64,000 nucleotides of DNA. Origin: Verrucomicrobiota bacterium. GTDB taxonomy: Bacteria > Verrucomicrobiota > Verrucomicrobiia > Opitutales > UBA953. Positions 29,220 through 38,322 of the stretch are shown piece after piece (position 1 is the first letter of the stretch; each line of letters starts with the position of its first letter). The stretch lies in the NCBI GenBank assembly GCA_030830965.1, contig JAURLX010000021.1, forward strand, positions 1 to 64,000, written 5' to 3'. A model generated the notes under the pieces. It saw only the letters and a list, made by a program, of their open reading frames with translations, had not been told where the DNA came from and did not search any database. A program made the position numbers and the translations under genes.

Positions 29220-31553
29220 ATGCGCCTCGCGTTGCCCCTCCTGCTCGCCACCCGTCTGGCGGCCCTCGACCAGCCCACGCTCGACCTGTCCCTCGAGCCG
29301 CCGATGCTGAACACCGCGCCCGGTGCGGCATACGCCGACGCCAGCCGGCCGGGCAACATGATCATCGGCCTCGACCGCACGCCCAAGGGGCGCCTCTGGG
29401 CGGCTTGGATCGGCAACGGCGACAGCGCCAATGGGTTCCTCATGCTGGCATCCTCCGACGACGGCGGGAAGCGCTGGTCGAAGCCCCGCTTGGTCATCGA
29501 CCCGACCGACCTGCCGGGCAAGCCCAACCGCCGCACGCTCGTCGGTAATCTCTGGACGGATCCGCAGGGCCGCCTGTGGTGCTTCTTCGACCAGAGCCTG
29601 GGCTACTTCGACGGGCGGGGCGGCGACTGGTACACCCGCTGCGACAACCCCGACGACGTAAACCCGATCTGGTCGGCGCCCGTCCGATTCGCCGACGGAT
29701 GCACGCTCAACAAGCCCACGGTCCTTGCCAACGGCGACTGGCTGCTGCCGGTCTCGCTCTGGACCCGCGACCGTATCGGGCCCTGGAACAGGGACTTCCC
29801 GGGCGTCGAGACCTTCCGCGACCATCATCGCGACCTCGACGCCATCCGCATGGCCAACGTCTACGCGTCCTCCGACCAGGGGAGGACCTGGACACGGCGC
29901 GGAGGCGTGGCGTTCCCCGGCACGGACTTCGACGAGCACATGATCATCGAACGCAAGGACGGCTCGCTCTGGATGCTCGCCCGCACGAAGACCGGCATCA
30001 GCGAGAGCTTCTCGACCGACAAGGGTGCGACCTGGTCGGCCCCGACCCCGTCGACGATCAGGAACGTCAGCGCACGCTTCTTCATCCGCCGGCTGGCCTC
30101 GGGCAAGCTGCTGTTGGTCAAGAACGGGCCGATCGACGTCCGACTGCCGCGTCGCTCCAGCCTCACGGCCTTCCTCTCCGAAGACGACGGACGGACCTGG
30201 GGGACCGGATTGCTGCTCGATGATCGCGCCTCCGTCTCCTATCCCGATGGCTTCCAGGCCCCCGACGGCACCATTCACATCCTCTACGACTGGAACCGCC
30301 ACACCGACGCCGAAATCCTGCTCGTCAAGTTCACCGAGGCCGACTTCGCCAGACAGACCAAAGTCGTGGCGTCCCTCGTGAACAAGGCGCTAAAAAGTCC
30401 GCATCCGGAACTGTCCTCTCGGGCCGTACGCCCCGATTCGCGCTGGGCGACGCAGGCCGCCGAGGACGCGAAGCAGGACCGCAACAGCATCCCTTTCGAG
30501 GGACGCTCGCCCAACCGCATGGTCTGCGACACCACCCTGCGCCGGCTGCCCGACGGCTCGTGGATCTACTTCCTGCTGGCCGGCGGCGATACCGAGCCCG
30601 CGCCCGAGAATTACACCGCCTTCACCCGGAGCTCGGACGAGGGGCGGACCTGGACGCCGCTCACCGGCTTCGACGTCGGCTTCCCCCGCGAGGGCAAGAC
30701 CATCGGCCAAGGCCCGACGGAGCTGCTCGTCCAGGGCGGCCGATCCACGTTGTTCTTCTCCACCCACTCCAAGCACTGGGCCAACGACTGGCGCTCCTGG
30801 TATCTGACTAGCGACGACTCCTTCAAGACCTGGAGCAAGCCCGTCGCCCTGCCCGGCCGACTGAAGGAGCGCACCTTCATCCGCCCCTCCATCGTGACCA
30901 AGGACGGAAGGATCCTGATGCCATTCCAGCACTATGTCGGCCCCGAAGCCGAGAAGGACAAAGCGCCGCTGGACCGAGCCTTCACCAACCCCCGCAACGG
31001 CGTGCTGATGAGCGCCGACGGCGGCAAGACGTGGAGTGAGCACGGGGACGTAAGACTGACGCCCAACGACAGGTACTTCGGCTGGGCCGAACCGACGATC
31101 TACGAGCGCGCCGACGGCTCCATCCTCATGCTTATCCGGGCGGACCGGCTGGGTGGCGTGCTCTACCAAGCCGTGTCCAAGGACGGTGGGAAGACCTGGC
31201 CGGAGTTCGCGTCCGTCACCGACATCCCCAACCCCGGCAGCAAGGCCACCCTCTTCCCCCTCGGCGGCGACACGGTCGCCCTGCTCCACAATCCGAATCC
31301 GAAACGACGCATGCCGCTCTCCCTCTGGATCAGCTTCGACGGCGCGCGAACGTGGCCGTATCAAAGGGTGCTCGTGGAGCAGCCGGGGCCCGACCCCGAC
31401 CGCCCTGCCCGGGCCATGGGCTCCTCGCTCAATTATCCGGACGGCTTCGTCAGCGCAGACCGTCAGTGGCTCCACTTCGCCTACGACGATTCCCGTCATC
31501 GCGCCGTGCATTATTCGGCGAAGCTTCCACCCCTCCCGCCTTCCGGACGATGA
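29220..31553 (+). CDS. Exported double BNR-propeller protein (sialidase-like)
   Basis: A 777-residue protein starting at the ATG that gives a Sec signal (about 1-15, MRLALPLLLATRLAAL). It contains at least nine Asp-box (BNR) motifs in two groups. The first half has DDGGKRWSKP, DQGRTWTRR, DKGATWSAP and DDGRTWGTG; the second has DEGRTWTPL, DSFKTWSKP, DGGKTWSEH, DGGKTWPEF and DGARTWPYQ. Each half ends in a PDGF block plus a tyrosine-Asp segment, so two six-bladed propellers are fused. Exo-sialidase or a related exo-glycosidase is likely; I did not find a convincing FRIP arginine, so catalysis is uncertain. Its stop overlaps the next ATG. Confidence 0.82.
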   Translation: MRLALPLLLATRLAALDQPTLDLSLEPPMLNTAPGAAYADASRPGNMIIGLDRTPKGRLWAAWIGNGDSANGFLMLASSDDGGKRWSKPRLVIDPTDLPGKPNRRTLVGNLWTDPQGRLWCFFDQSLGYFDGRGGDWYTRCDNPDDVNPIWSAPVRFADGCTLNKPTVLANGDWLLPVSLWTRDRIGPWNRDFPGVETFRDHHRDLDAIRMANVYASSDQGRTWTRRGGVAFPGTDFDEHMIIERKDGSLWMLARTKTGISESFSTDKGATWSAPTPSTIRNVSARFFIRRLASGKLLLVKNGPIDVRLPRRSSLTAFLSEDDGRTWGTGLLLDDRASVSYPDGFQAPDGTIHILYDWNRHTDAEILLVKFTEADFARQTKVVASLVNKALKSPHPELSSRAVRPDSRWATQAAEDAKQDRNSIPFEGRSPNRMVCDTTLRRLPDGSWIYFLLAGGDTEPAPENYTAFTRSSDEGRTWTPLTGFDVGFPREGKTIGQGPTELLVQGGRSTLFFSTHSKHWANDWRSWYLTSDDSFKTWSKPVALPGRLKERTFIRPSIVTKDGRILMPFQHYVGPEAEKDKAPLDRAFTNPRNGVLMSADGGKTWSEHGDVRLTPNDRYFGWAEPTIYERADGSILMLIRADRLGGVLYQAVSKDGGKTWPEFASVTDIPNPGSKATLFPLGGDTVALLHNPNPKRRMPLSLWISFDGARTWPYQRVLVEQPGPDPDRPARAMGSSLNYPDGFVSADRQWLHFAYDDSRHRAVHYSAKLPPLPPSGR

Positions 31554-32713
31554 AACTCGCCCTGCCTGCATGCCTGCTGCTCCTCGTCGGCTGCGCCGCC
31601 GCCCCCGATGGCGCCCAGCTGATTCCGGACGGCTGGGATCCGAAGGCCGCGGGGGACCGCGTCATGGCCGGGCTCGTCCGCGTCACCGCACCGCACGTGA
31701 AAGGGGCGCATGACGCGGAGTTCGTCTGCGTCGGGGACCGCGCCTACGTCGTGGAGCATGACAACGATGTCAGCCCGGGCCATGGCGCCGGCAAGGCGCA
31801 GTACTGCACCCTGACCGTCATCGACCTGCGAAACCTGAAGGTCGAATCGCGCCACCTCATCGCGAAGGCCGGCCAGCGTTTCGCCAACGTCACCCTGCCG
31901 GACGCCCAGGTCTTCGTCCCCAGGATCATCCGGAAGGACGAACGCACCCTGCGGACCTACTTCTGCAGCCAGTCGTCGGAGGAGCAAACCTGGTGCCGGG
32001 ACTTCGATCTGGAGACCCGCACCTTCGCGCCCGAGCTCATCAAGGCGAGGCTCAAGACCTCGTCGGGCACCTTCGACATGACGCCCGGCCCTTTCCATGC
32101 GGACGCCGTCGCGGCCGGCCTCCGCCGGCCCGCGATGAGGCACGGCCTCTACATCTTCGACTCCTTCAAGCGCCTCGACGGCCGGACCTACGTCGCCCTG
32201 AACAACTTCCCCGGCAAGCAGAACGCCCTGGCGGTGCTGCACGACGACCTGCTTACGTTCGAGGTCATTGGTCATTACAATGAACCCCAAACCGAGCAGC
32301 TCAGCGAATCCGCCGTGAACCGCCTGCCCGACGGCACCTGGATGGCGATTTGTCGCAACGACAAGGGCAACTACCACTTCACCACCAGCCGGGACGGGCG
32401 AAGCTGGACCGTAGGTCGGCCGATGCCCTTCGTGCCCAATGGTCTCAATTCCAAGCCGACCTTCGAGCGCTTCGGCGACGTCTACCACCTGGGCTGGCAG
32501 GAGGACACGAAAGTCGGAGGCTGCTCACGGAGCGTCTTCAACGTCGACGTATCCCGAGACGGCGTGCACTGGGCCCGCAAATACCGCTTCGAGTCAGCTG
32601 ACTCCTTCCAATACCCCGCCTTCCGTCAGCACGAGGGCGCGGTCTGGCTGACGGTGACCCAGAGCGACCACAAGGGCAGTTCCGACCGCATCATGTTCGG
32701 ACGGCTGGAGTGA
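31550..32713 (+). CDS. Lipoprotein with sialidase/BNR-like propeller
   Basis: A 387-residue protein whose ATG overlaps the previous stop (ATGA). A lipoprotein signal ends in LLLVGC. The mature part shows propeller-type repeats (HDAEFV, a second VNRLPDGTWMAICRNDKG blade, then TSRDGRSWTVG and SRDGVHWARK Asp boxes). This pattern fits the sialidase superfamily, a single six-bladed unit. The translational coupling to the double-propeller protein suggests joint action on one glycan. A family-level assignment is not possible by eye. Confidence 0.7.
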   Translation: MKLALPACLLLLVGCAAAPDGAQLIPDGWDPKAAGDRVMAGLVRVTAPHVKGAHDAEFVCVGDRAYVVEHDNDVSPGHGAGKAQYCTLTVIDLRNLKVESRHLIAKAGQRFANVTLPDAQVFVPRIIRKDERTLRTYFCSQSSEEQTWCRDFDLETRTFAPELIKARLKTSSGTFDMTPGPFHADAVAAGLRRPAMRHGLYIFDSFKRLDGRTYVALNNFPGKQNALAVLHDDLLTFEVIGHYNEPQTEQLSESAVNRLPDGTWMAICRNDKGNYHFTTSRDGRSWTVGRPMPFVPNGLNSKPTFERFGDVYHLGWQEDTKVGGCSRSVFNVDVSRDGVHWARKYRFESADSFQYPAFRQHEGAVWLTVTQSDHKGSSDRIMFGRLE

Positions 32714-32773
32714 GGCCGGCGCCAGTTTCCCCTCGCAACCTCGGGGCCCGACCGCTGTCATAGCGACACCCCC

Positions 32774-34024
32774 ATGCGACCCCTCGCCCCCCTGCTCCTG
32801 CTCGTCTCCTTCACCGGCTGCGTCGCCGGGGACCTAGCCTTCGACAAGCAGACGCTGACCAAGGACTTCGTCGCCGAAGGCTGCGCGGTCGCGGACTTCG
32901 ACCGTGACGGCCACGCCGACGTCGCCGCCGGCTGGTACATCTGGAAGGGGCCCGATTTCAAGCAGCGGATCGCCTACGCCGCGGAACCTTCGCACGCGTC
33001 CGGACCCAACAAGACGCCCTTCAACGGCGCGACGGGATACTCCGACTACTTCATCTCCTACGCCTATGACTTCAACGGCGATGGCTGGCAGGACATCCTG
33101 GTCTTCGGCTTCCCCGGCGACCCCGCCCTCGTCTACGAGAACCCCAAGGGCGCGGGCGGCCTCTGGAAGGTCCATAACATCTTCGACGTCGCCGACGGCG
33201 AATCGCCCCAGCTCGTCGACATGAACGGCGACGGCAAGCCCGAGCTCCTCTGCCACACGAGCGACCTCGTGAAGGACCCCAAGAACAACAGGGGGCGCCA
33301 CGGCGGCCAGTTCGGCTACGCCGAGATCGACTGGAAAAACCCATTCGGCAAGGCGAAGTTCCACGCGATCACCGAGAAGTCCAAGGAGAACGACCAGAAG
33401 ATCTTCAAATACACCCACGGCTACGGGGCCGGCGACGTCAACGGCGACGGACGCATGGACATCCTCGAGGCCAACGGCTGGTATGAGCAGCCGAAGGATC
33501 CTCACGCCCCGGGACCTTGGAAGTTCCACCCCGCCGCCTTCGGCCTGGGGGGCGCCCAGATGTACGTCTACGACGTGAACAAGGATGGCCGTAACGACGT
33601 CATCACGAGCATCAAGGCCCACAGCTACGGACTCTCCTGGTTCGAACAGAACGCCGACGGATCCTTCAAGGAGCACGTCATCCTCGGCCGGACCAAGGAG
33701 GACAACGCCGACGGCAAGGGCTTCAGCCAGATCCATGCGGTCGAGCTCCAGGACATGAACGGCGACGGCCTGCCGGACATCATCTGCGGCAAGCGCCGCT
33801 GGGCCCACGGCATCAAGGGCGACGACGAACCCAACGCCGACCCGGTGCTGTATTGGTTCGAACTCGGCCGCGACGGCAGGGGCGGCGCCAGCTTCACCCC
33901 GCGGCGCATCGACAGCGACAGCGGAGTCGGTACGCAGTTCTTCGCCGGCAGGGTGAACCAGGACGCCAAGCCCGACATCGTCATCGCCAACAAACACGGC
34001 GTCTTCGTCTTCTCCCAAAAGTGA
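32774..34024 (+). CDS. FG-GAP/VCBS-repeat lipoprotein (calcium-binding propeller)
   Basis: A 416-residue protein with a lipoprotein signal ending SFTGC (Cys near 16). It contains six calcium-loop repeats: DFDRDGHAD, DFNGDGWQD, DMNGDGKPE, DVNGDGRMD, DVNKDGRND and DMNGDGLPD, typical of a VCBS/integrin-alpha-like beta propeller. No catalytic motif is seen; members occur in surface glycan-binding and adhesion proteins of PVC bacteria. It is separated by 60 bases from the upstream gene and 7 bases from the sulfatase that follows. Confidence 0.85.
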   Translation: MRPLAPLLLLVSFTGCVAGDLAFDKQTLTKDFVAEGCAVADFDRDGHADVAAGWYIWKGPDFKQRIAYAAEPSHASGPNKTPFNGATGYSDYFISYAYDFNGDGWQDILVFGFPGDPALVYENPKGAGGLWKVHNIFDVADGESPQLVDMNGDGKPELLCHTSDLVKDPKNNRGRHGGQFGYAEIDWKNPFGKAKFHAITEKSKENDQKIFKYTHGYGAGDVNGDGRMDILEANGWYEQPKDPHAPGPWKFHPAAFGLGGAQMYVYDVNKDGRNDVITSIKAHSYGLSWFEQNADGSFKEHVILGRTKEDNADGKGFSQIHAVELQDMNGDGLPDIICGKRRWAHGIKGDDEPNADPVLYWFELGRDGRGGASFTPRRIDSDSGVGTQFFAGRVNQDAKPDIVIANKHGVFVFSQK

Positions 34025-34031
34025 GCCCGAC

Positions 34032-35531
34032 ATGGTCCGCCGCCTAGCCACGCTGCTGCTCGCAGCCGCCGCGGCCGCCGCCGGCAGGCCCAACGTGCTC
34101 TGGTTCGTCGTGGATGACATGTCCGCGAACTTCGGCTGTTACGGCGAGACGACCGTCCCCACCCCGCACGTCGACCGGTTGGCCAGGGAGGGTCTGCGTT
34201 TCAGCCGCGCCTACGTGACCGCGCCGGTCTGCTCGCCCTGCCGTTCCGCGCTGATCACCGGCATGTATCAGACGACCATCGGCGCCCACCACCACCGCAG
34301 CGGACGCGGCGAACTGAAGATCAACCTGCCTGGGGAGATCACGCCGACGCCCAAGCTTTTCCAGCAAGGCGGCTACTACACCTGCATCGGCAGCGGCCTG
34401 CCGGACCTCGATCACCGAGGCCTGCCCTTCGGGGCCGCCAAAGGCAAGAAAGCCAAGGCCGCCCCGAGCAACCGCCTCGGCAAGACCGACTATAACTTCG
34501 AATGGGACCGGGCCATCTACGACTCCCATGACTGGGCCGGACGTAAGCCGGGCCAGCCCTTCTTCATGCAGGTTCAGCTGCACGGCGGGAAACTCCGCGA
34601 GGGCCCCGAGGCCGCCCGCGTCCAGTTCCGACAGCGGGTCGTCCGGGAGCTCGGCGCCGGCACCGATCCGGCCAAAGTCACCCTCCCGCCTTACTATCCC
34701 CGCGACCCGGTGCTGCTGCAGGACTGGGCCGACTATCTGGACTCCGTCCGCCTCACGGATGACCATGTCGGGCGAGTGCTCGCCCGGCTGGAGCAGGAAG
34801 GCGAGCTGGCGAATACGTTGATCGTCTTCATGACCGACCACGGGATCAGCCACGCCCGCGGCAAGCAGTTCCTCTTCGAAGAAGGCGCCCACGTGCCCCT
34901 TGTCATCCGCGGGCCTGGCGTGCCGGCCGGCCGGGTCCGTTCGGACCTCGTCGAGCAGATCGATCTCGCCGCCCTCTCGCTCGCCGCGGCCGGCCTCGGC
35001 GTCCCTGGCTGGATGCAGGGCAAGGACATCCTGGCGGCGAACTACGCCCAGCGCGGAGAGGCATTCTCCGCCCGGGACCGCTGCGACGAGACCACCGAGA
35101 AGATCCGCAGCCTGCGCACGGACAAGTTCATCTACATCCGCAACTACCACCCCGAACGTCCGCATCTCCAGCCCTGCGCCTACAAGGACGGCAAGCCGAT
35201 CGTCCAACAGCTCCGCGCCCTGCACGCCGCGGGCAAGCTTTCGGAACTCACCGAGAAACTGCTCTTCAGTCCCACCCGTCCGCGCGAGGAGCTCTACGAG
35301 TTCGCCGACGATCGCTGGCAGGTCCGCAACCTCGCCGAGGATCCGGCCTACGGCCCGGTGCTGGCGGAACATCGTCGCCGCCTCGACGCCAAGCTCGTGG
35401 CGACCAAGGACCCCGCCCCGGAGTCCATGGCCATGTATGACAGCGACATGAAAGTCTACGTCGCCAAGGGCAACCCCGAGGTCGAGCGCAACATCGCCCA
35501 GATGAAGAGATGGGCCGCCGAGGGCAAATGA
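34032..35531 (+). CDS. Exported type I sulfatase with CSPCR motif (heparan-sulfatase-like group)
   Basis: A 499-residue protein with a Sec signal (about 1-18, alanine-rich). The formylglycine motif is CSPCR (67-71), with cysteine in place of the usual Ser/Thr, followed by [19 protein letters not shown]. The usual GKWH is absent; a GKTDYNF block near 155 takes its place, as in the heparan-sulfatase-like sulfatases I know. The second metal site is TDHG. These differences mark it as a separate subfamily from the arylsulfatase-A-like members here. It overlaps the next start by ATGA. Confidence 0.92.
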   Translation: MVRRLATLLLAAAAAAAGRPNVLWFVVDDMSANFGCYGETTVPTPHVDRLAREGLRFSRAYVTAPVCSPCRSALITGMYQTTIGAHHHRSGRGELKINLPGEITPTPKLFQQGGYYTCIGSGLPDLDHRGLPFGAAKGKKAKAAPSNRLGKTDYNFEWDRAIYDSHDWAGRKPGQPFFMQVQLHGGKLREGPEAARVQFRQRVVRELGAGTDPAKVTLPPYYPRDPVLLQDWADYLDSVRLTDDHVGRVLARLEQEGELANTLIVFMTDHGISHARGKQFLFEEGAHVPLVIRGPGVPAGRVRSDLVEQIDLAALSLAAAGLGVPGWMQGKDILAANYAQRGEAFSARDRCDETTEKIRSLRTDKFIYIRNYHPERPHLQPCAYKDGKPIVQQLRALHAAGKLSELTEKLLFSPTRPREELYEFADDRWQVRNLAEDPAYGPVLAEHRRRLDAKLVATKDPAPESMAMYDSDMKVYVAKGNPEVERNIAQMKRWAAEGK

Positions 35532-36226
35532 CCATGCGCCTCCTGGCCGTCCTGCTCGGCGTCGCATCCGCCGTCGCGGCCGAAAAACCCGCCCCGGTCG
35601 AGAACGACAGGCGCCTGCATGCCGACGGCAAGGGCTGGCGCGTCGAGAAAGCCGTCATCAAGGACGCCAAACTCCCGCGCGTGCTGCTCATCGGGGATTC
35701 GATCCTCAACGGCTACCAAGGCCAGGCCACCCGGCTTCTCGCCGGCAAGGCCAACGTCGACCTCTGGGTCAACCCCTACAACCAGTCCGCGCACGTCAAC
35801 AAGCTCCTCGGCGAAGTCCTGACCAACGGCCCTTACGACGTCGTCCTCTTCAACATGGGCCTGCATGGCTGGCAGCCAGGCCGGATCAAGCCAGGCACCT
35901 TTGAGCCGCTGATGAAAGGCTATGTCGAGGTGCTAAAGGCCAGGCTCCCCAAGGCCAGGCTCCTCTGGGCCAGCAGCACGCCGGTCACGGTCAAAGGCAA
36001 GCCGACGGAGATCAACGCCGAGATCAACCCCAACATCGTCGAACAGAACCGCATGGCCGCGAAGGTCATGGCCGAGATGGGCGTGTCGGTCGTCGATTTC
36101 TACGGCCTGCTGGTCGACCGGCGCGAGCTCGCCCGCGGCGACATGTTCCACTGGACCGGACCGGCCTATGACCTGATCGCCCAGGCCGCCGTCGACGCCA
36201 TCCTCCGCGAACTTTCCTCCCGATAG
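35528..36226 (+). CDS. Exported SGNH/GDSL hydrolase
   Basis: A 232-residue protein starting at the ATG that overlaps the sulfatase stop; a second in-frame ATG lies 6 bases on. A Sec signal (about 3-19) precedes a block I motif, GDSIL (56-60), with Ser58 the nucleophile. An [10 protein letters not shown] segment and a C-terminal DMFHW (Asp/His) provide the rest of the triad. Related proteins are carbohydrate acetylesterases, so deacetylation of the polysaccharide is likely. It lies between two sulfatases with no more than one base of gap on either side. Confidence 0.85.
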   Translation: MTMRLLAVLLGVASAVAAEKPAPVENDRRLHADGKGWRVEKAVIKDAKLPRVLLIGDSILNGYQGQATRLLAGKANVDLWVNPYNQSAHVNKLLGEVLTNGPYDVVLFNMGLHGWQPGRIKPGTFEPLMKGYVEVLKARLPKARLLWASSTPVTVKGKPTEINAEINPNIVEQNRMAAKVMAEMGVSVVDFYGLLVDRRELARGDMFHWTGPAYDLIAQAAVDAILRELSSR

Positions 36227-36227
36227 C

Positions 36228-38318
36228 ATGCGTTTCCTCCCCTGCCTGCTCTTAGCGTCGGCCGCGCTCGCGGCCGACCGACCCAACATCGTCGTCATCC
36301 TTGCTGACGACTACGGCTACGGCAGCGCAGGCTGCTACGGCGCCGACCCGAAGCTCGTCCGCACCCCGGCAATCGACCGCCTCGCAGCCGAAGGCCGCCG
36401 CTTCACCGACGGCAACACCACGTCCTCCGTCTGCTCCCCGACCCGCTATTCGCTGCTCACGGGTCGCTATTGCTGGCGCACCTCCTTGACGCACGAGGTC
36501 CTCGGCACGTTCTCGCCGCTCCACATCGAACCAAGCCGCGTCAACCTGGCCTCCCTGCTGAAGGCCAAGGGCTACCGCACCGCCGCCGTCGGCAAATGGC
36601 ACCTGGGCTACGGCCGGGAGAACGAAGACCCGAAGTGGCGCACGGATTACCAGGCCGAACTCTCCCCGGGCCCGCTCGACATCGGCTTCGACTACCACTT
36701 CGGCGTCCCGAGCAACCACGGCGACCTCACGGGCGTGTACGTCGAGGACCGCTTCGTCTACGGCCTGCGCTCCGGCCAGATTCCCGCCGGCATGAAGCTC
36801 GCCGGGCCCGCCGCCGACGACGACGACTATCAGAGCGCCTACGGAGCCGCGGACACGGAGAACGGCAAGAACGCCGAGCGCATCCTGCAACTCGACGCTC
36901 CGCGGCGGAAAAACGAGCGGGTGATGAAGGTACTGACCGACAAGGCCGCCGCTTGGCTCGAGGCCCAGCCGAAAGACCAGCCGTTCTTGCTCTACTTCAC
37001 GCCGGTGGCCGTGCACAACCCGGTGACACCCGACAAGGACCTCGCGGGCAAGAGCGCGGCCGGACCCTACGGCGACTGGATCCACGAACTTGACCAGAGC
37101 GTCGGCCGCATCCTCGCGACCCTCGACAAGATGGGCGCGACCAAGAATACCCTGGTGCTCTTCACCAGCGACAACGGCGGCGTCTTCAAGCCCGAGGTCG
37201 AGCGGCTGCTCCAGACCGCGGCCTACAAGGCCGGACTGAAGGTCAACGGCGCCATCCGGGGCGGAAAACACGACGTCTGGGAGGGCGGCTTCAAGGTGCC
37301 GTTCATCGTACGCTGGCCCGGCAAGGTCGCCGCCGGTTCCACCGCCTCCCAGACGGTCAGCGTGGTCGACATCCTGGCGACCACCGCGGACATCGTCGGC
37401 GCGCCCCTGCCGACCAAGGAGACTGGCGCCGAGGACAGCCGCAGCTTCCTGCCCGTGCTGCTCGGCACGGAGGGCGCCCAGGGCCGTGAAGACATGATCG
37501 TCCACAGCGCCGACGGGAATTTCGCCATCCGCAAGGGGCGCTGGAAGTGGATCGAAGGTGTGCCCGTCGATGAGGTCAAGGACGGCGCCCGCAAGGCGCG
37601 CAGGACCCAGTTCCAACCCCAGCTCTTCGACCTCGACGCCGACCCTGCGGAAACGAAGGACGTCTCGGCCGGGCATCCTGACGTCGTCGCCGAACTGAAG
37701 GATCTGCTCCGACGCTATCGCGACGGCGGCTACAGCCGTGAGACGCCTCCGGCCGACGTGAAACCCTCCCGCGCCAAGGCCGCCACCCTGCCCGCGCCCG
37801 CCGGCACCATCGCGCTGCAGGCCTCGCTGGATACGCTGCCCGGCAAACCCTGGGCCGTTTCCGCCGGCGAATGGTCCGCTCGCGATGGCGGCGTCTTCGC
37901 AAAGCCCAAGAGCGGATCCGAGAAGCCCGCCTCCTTGCGCACCCCGCTGGCCTTCCGAGACGGCGTATTCGATTGTGAACTCAATCTCCAAGGAGCGAAC
38001 CGCATCTCGCTCCGCTTCGGCGCCGGCGACGCCGGCTTCCGTCTCGTGGTCTCGCGCGCGAGCGCGATCCTCACCAAGAACCCGTCGAAGGGCGAAGCCG
38101 CCACCGCCACCGAGGACATCGCGAAGAAGAACCTGAAGCTGGCCGCCGGCGCATGGTACCCCGTCCGGCTGACCTTCAAGGGCGACGAAGTGACCGTCCA
38201 GATCAACGACCAGACCTTCCACGGGCGGCATCCCAGCCTCGGTAAGGCCAAGACTTCCGTCGACTTCCTCGTCTTCGGCGACGGCGCAGGCTTCCGCAAC
38301 TTCTCCATCGCCAAGTAA
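36228..38318 (+). CDS. Exported type I sulfatase fused to jelly-roll module
   Basis: A 696-residue protein with a Sec signal (about 1-16). Catalytic features are ADDYG (26-30), formylglycine motif CSPTR (69-73, Cys69) followed by YSLLTGRYCWR, GKWHLG and SDNGG. Residues about 525-696 are a beta-sandwich module with blocks WYPVRLTFKGDE, NDQTF, HPSL and GFRNFSIAK. This module also occurs as the separate lipoprotein at 13333-13920. The subfamily resembles that of the sulfatase at 39522 (shared TSSVCSP/RYxLLTGRY context). Confidence 0.93.
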   Translation: MRFLPCLLLASAALAADRPNIVVILADDYGYGSAGCYGADPKLVRTPAIDRLAAEGRRFTDGNTTSSVCSPTRYSLLTGRYCWRTSLTHEVLGTFSPLHIEPSRVNLASLLKAKGYRTAAVGKWHLGYGRENEDPKWRTDYQAELSPGPLDIGFDYHFGVPSNHGDLTGVYVEDRFVYGLRSGQIPAGMKLAGPAADDDDYQSAYGAADTENGKNAERILQLDAPRRKNERVMKVLTDKAAAWLEAQPKDQPFLLYFTPVAVHNPVTPDKDLAGKSAAGPYGDWIHELDQSVGRILATLDKMGATKNTLVLFTSDNGGVFKPEVERLLQTAAYKAGLKVNGAIRGGKHDVWEGGFKVPFIVRWPGKVAAGSTASQTVSVVDILATTADIVGAPLPTKETGAEDSRSFLPVLLGTEGAQGREDMIVHSADGNFAIRKGRWKWIEGVPVDEVKDGARKARRTQFQPQLFDLDADPAETKDVSAGHPDVVAELKDLLRRYRDGGYSRETPPADVKPSRAKAATLPAPAGTIALQASLDTLPGKPWAVSAGEWSARDGGVFAKPKSGSEKPASLRTPLAFRDGVFDCELNLQGANRISLRFGAGDAGFRLVVSRASAILTKNPSKGEAATATEDIAKKNLKLAAGAWYPVRLTFKGDEVTVQINDQTFHGRHPSLGKAKTSVDFLVFGDGAGFRNFSIAK

Positions 38319-38322
38319 AGCC

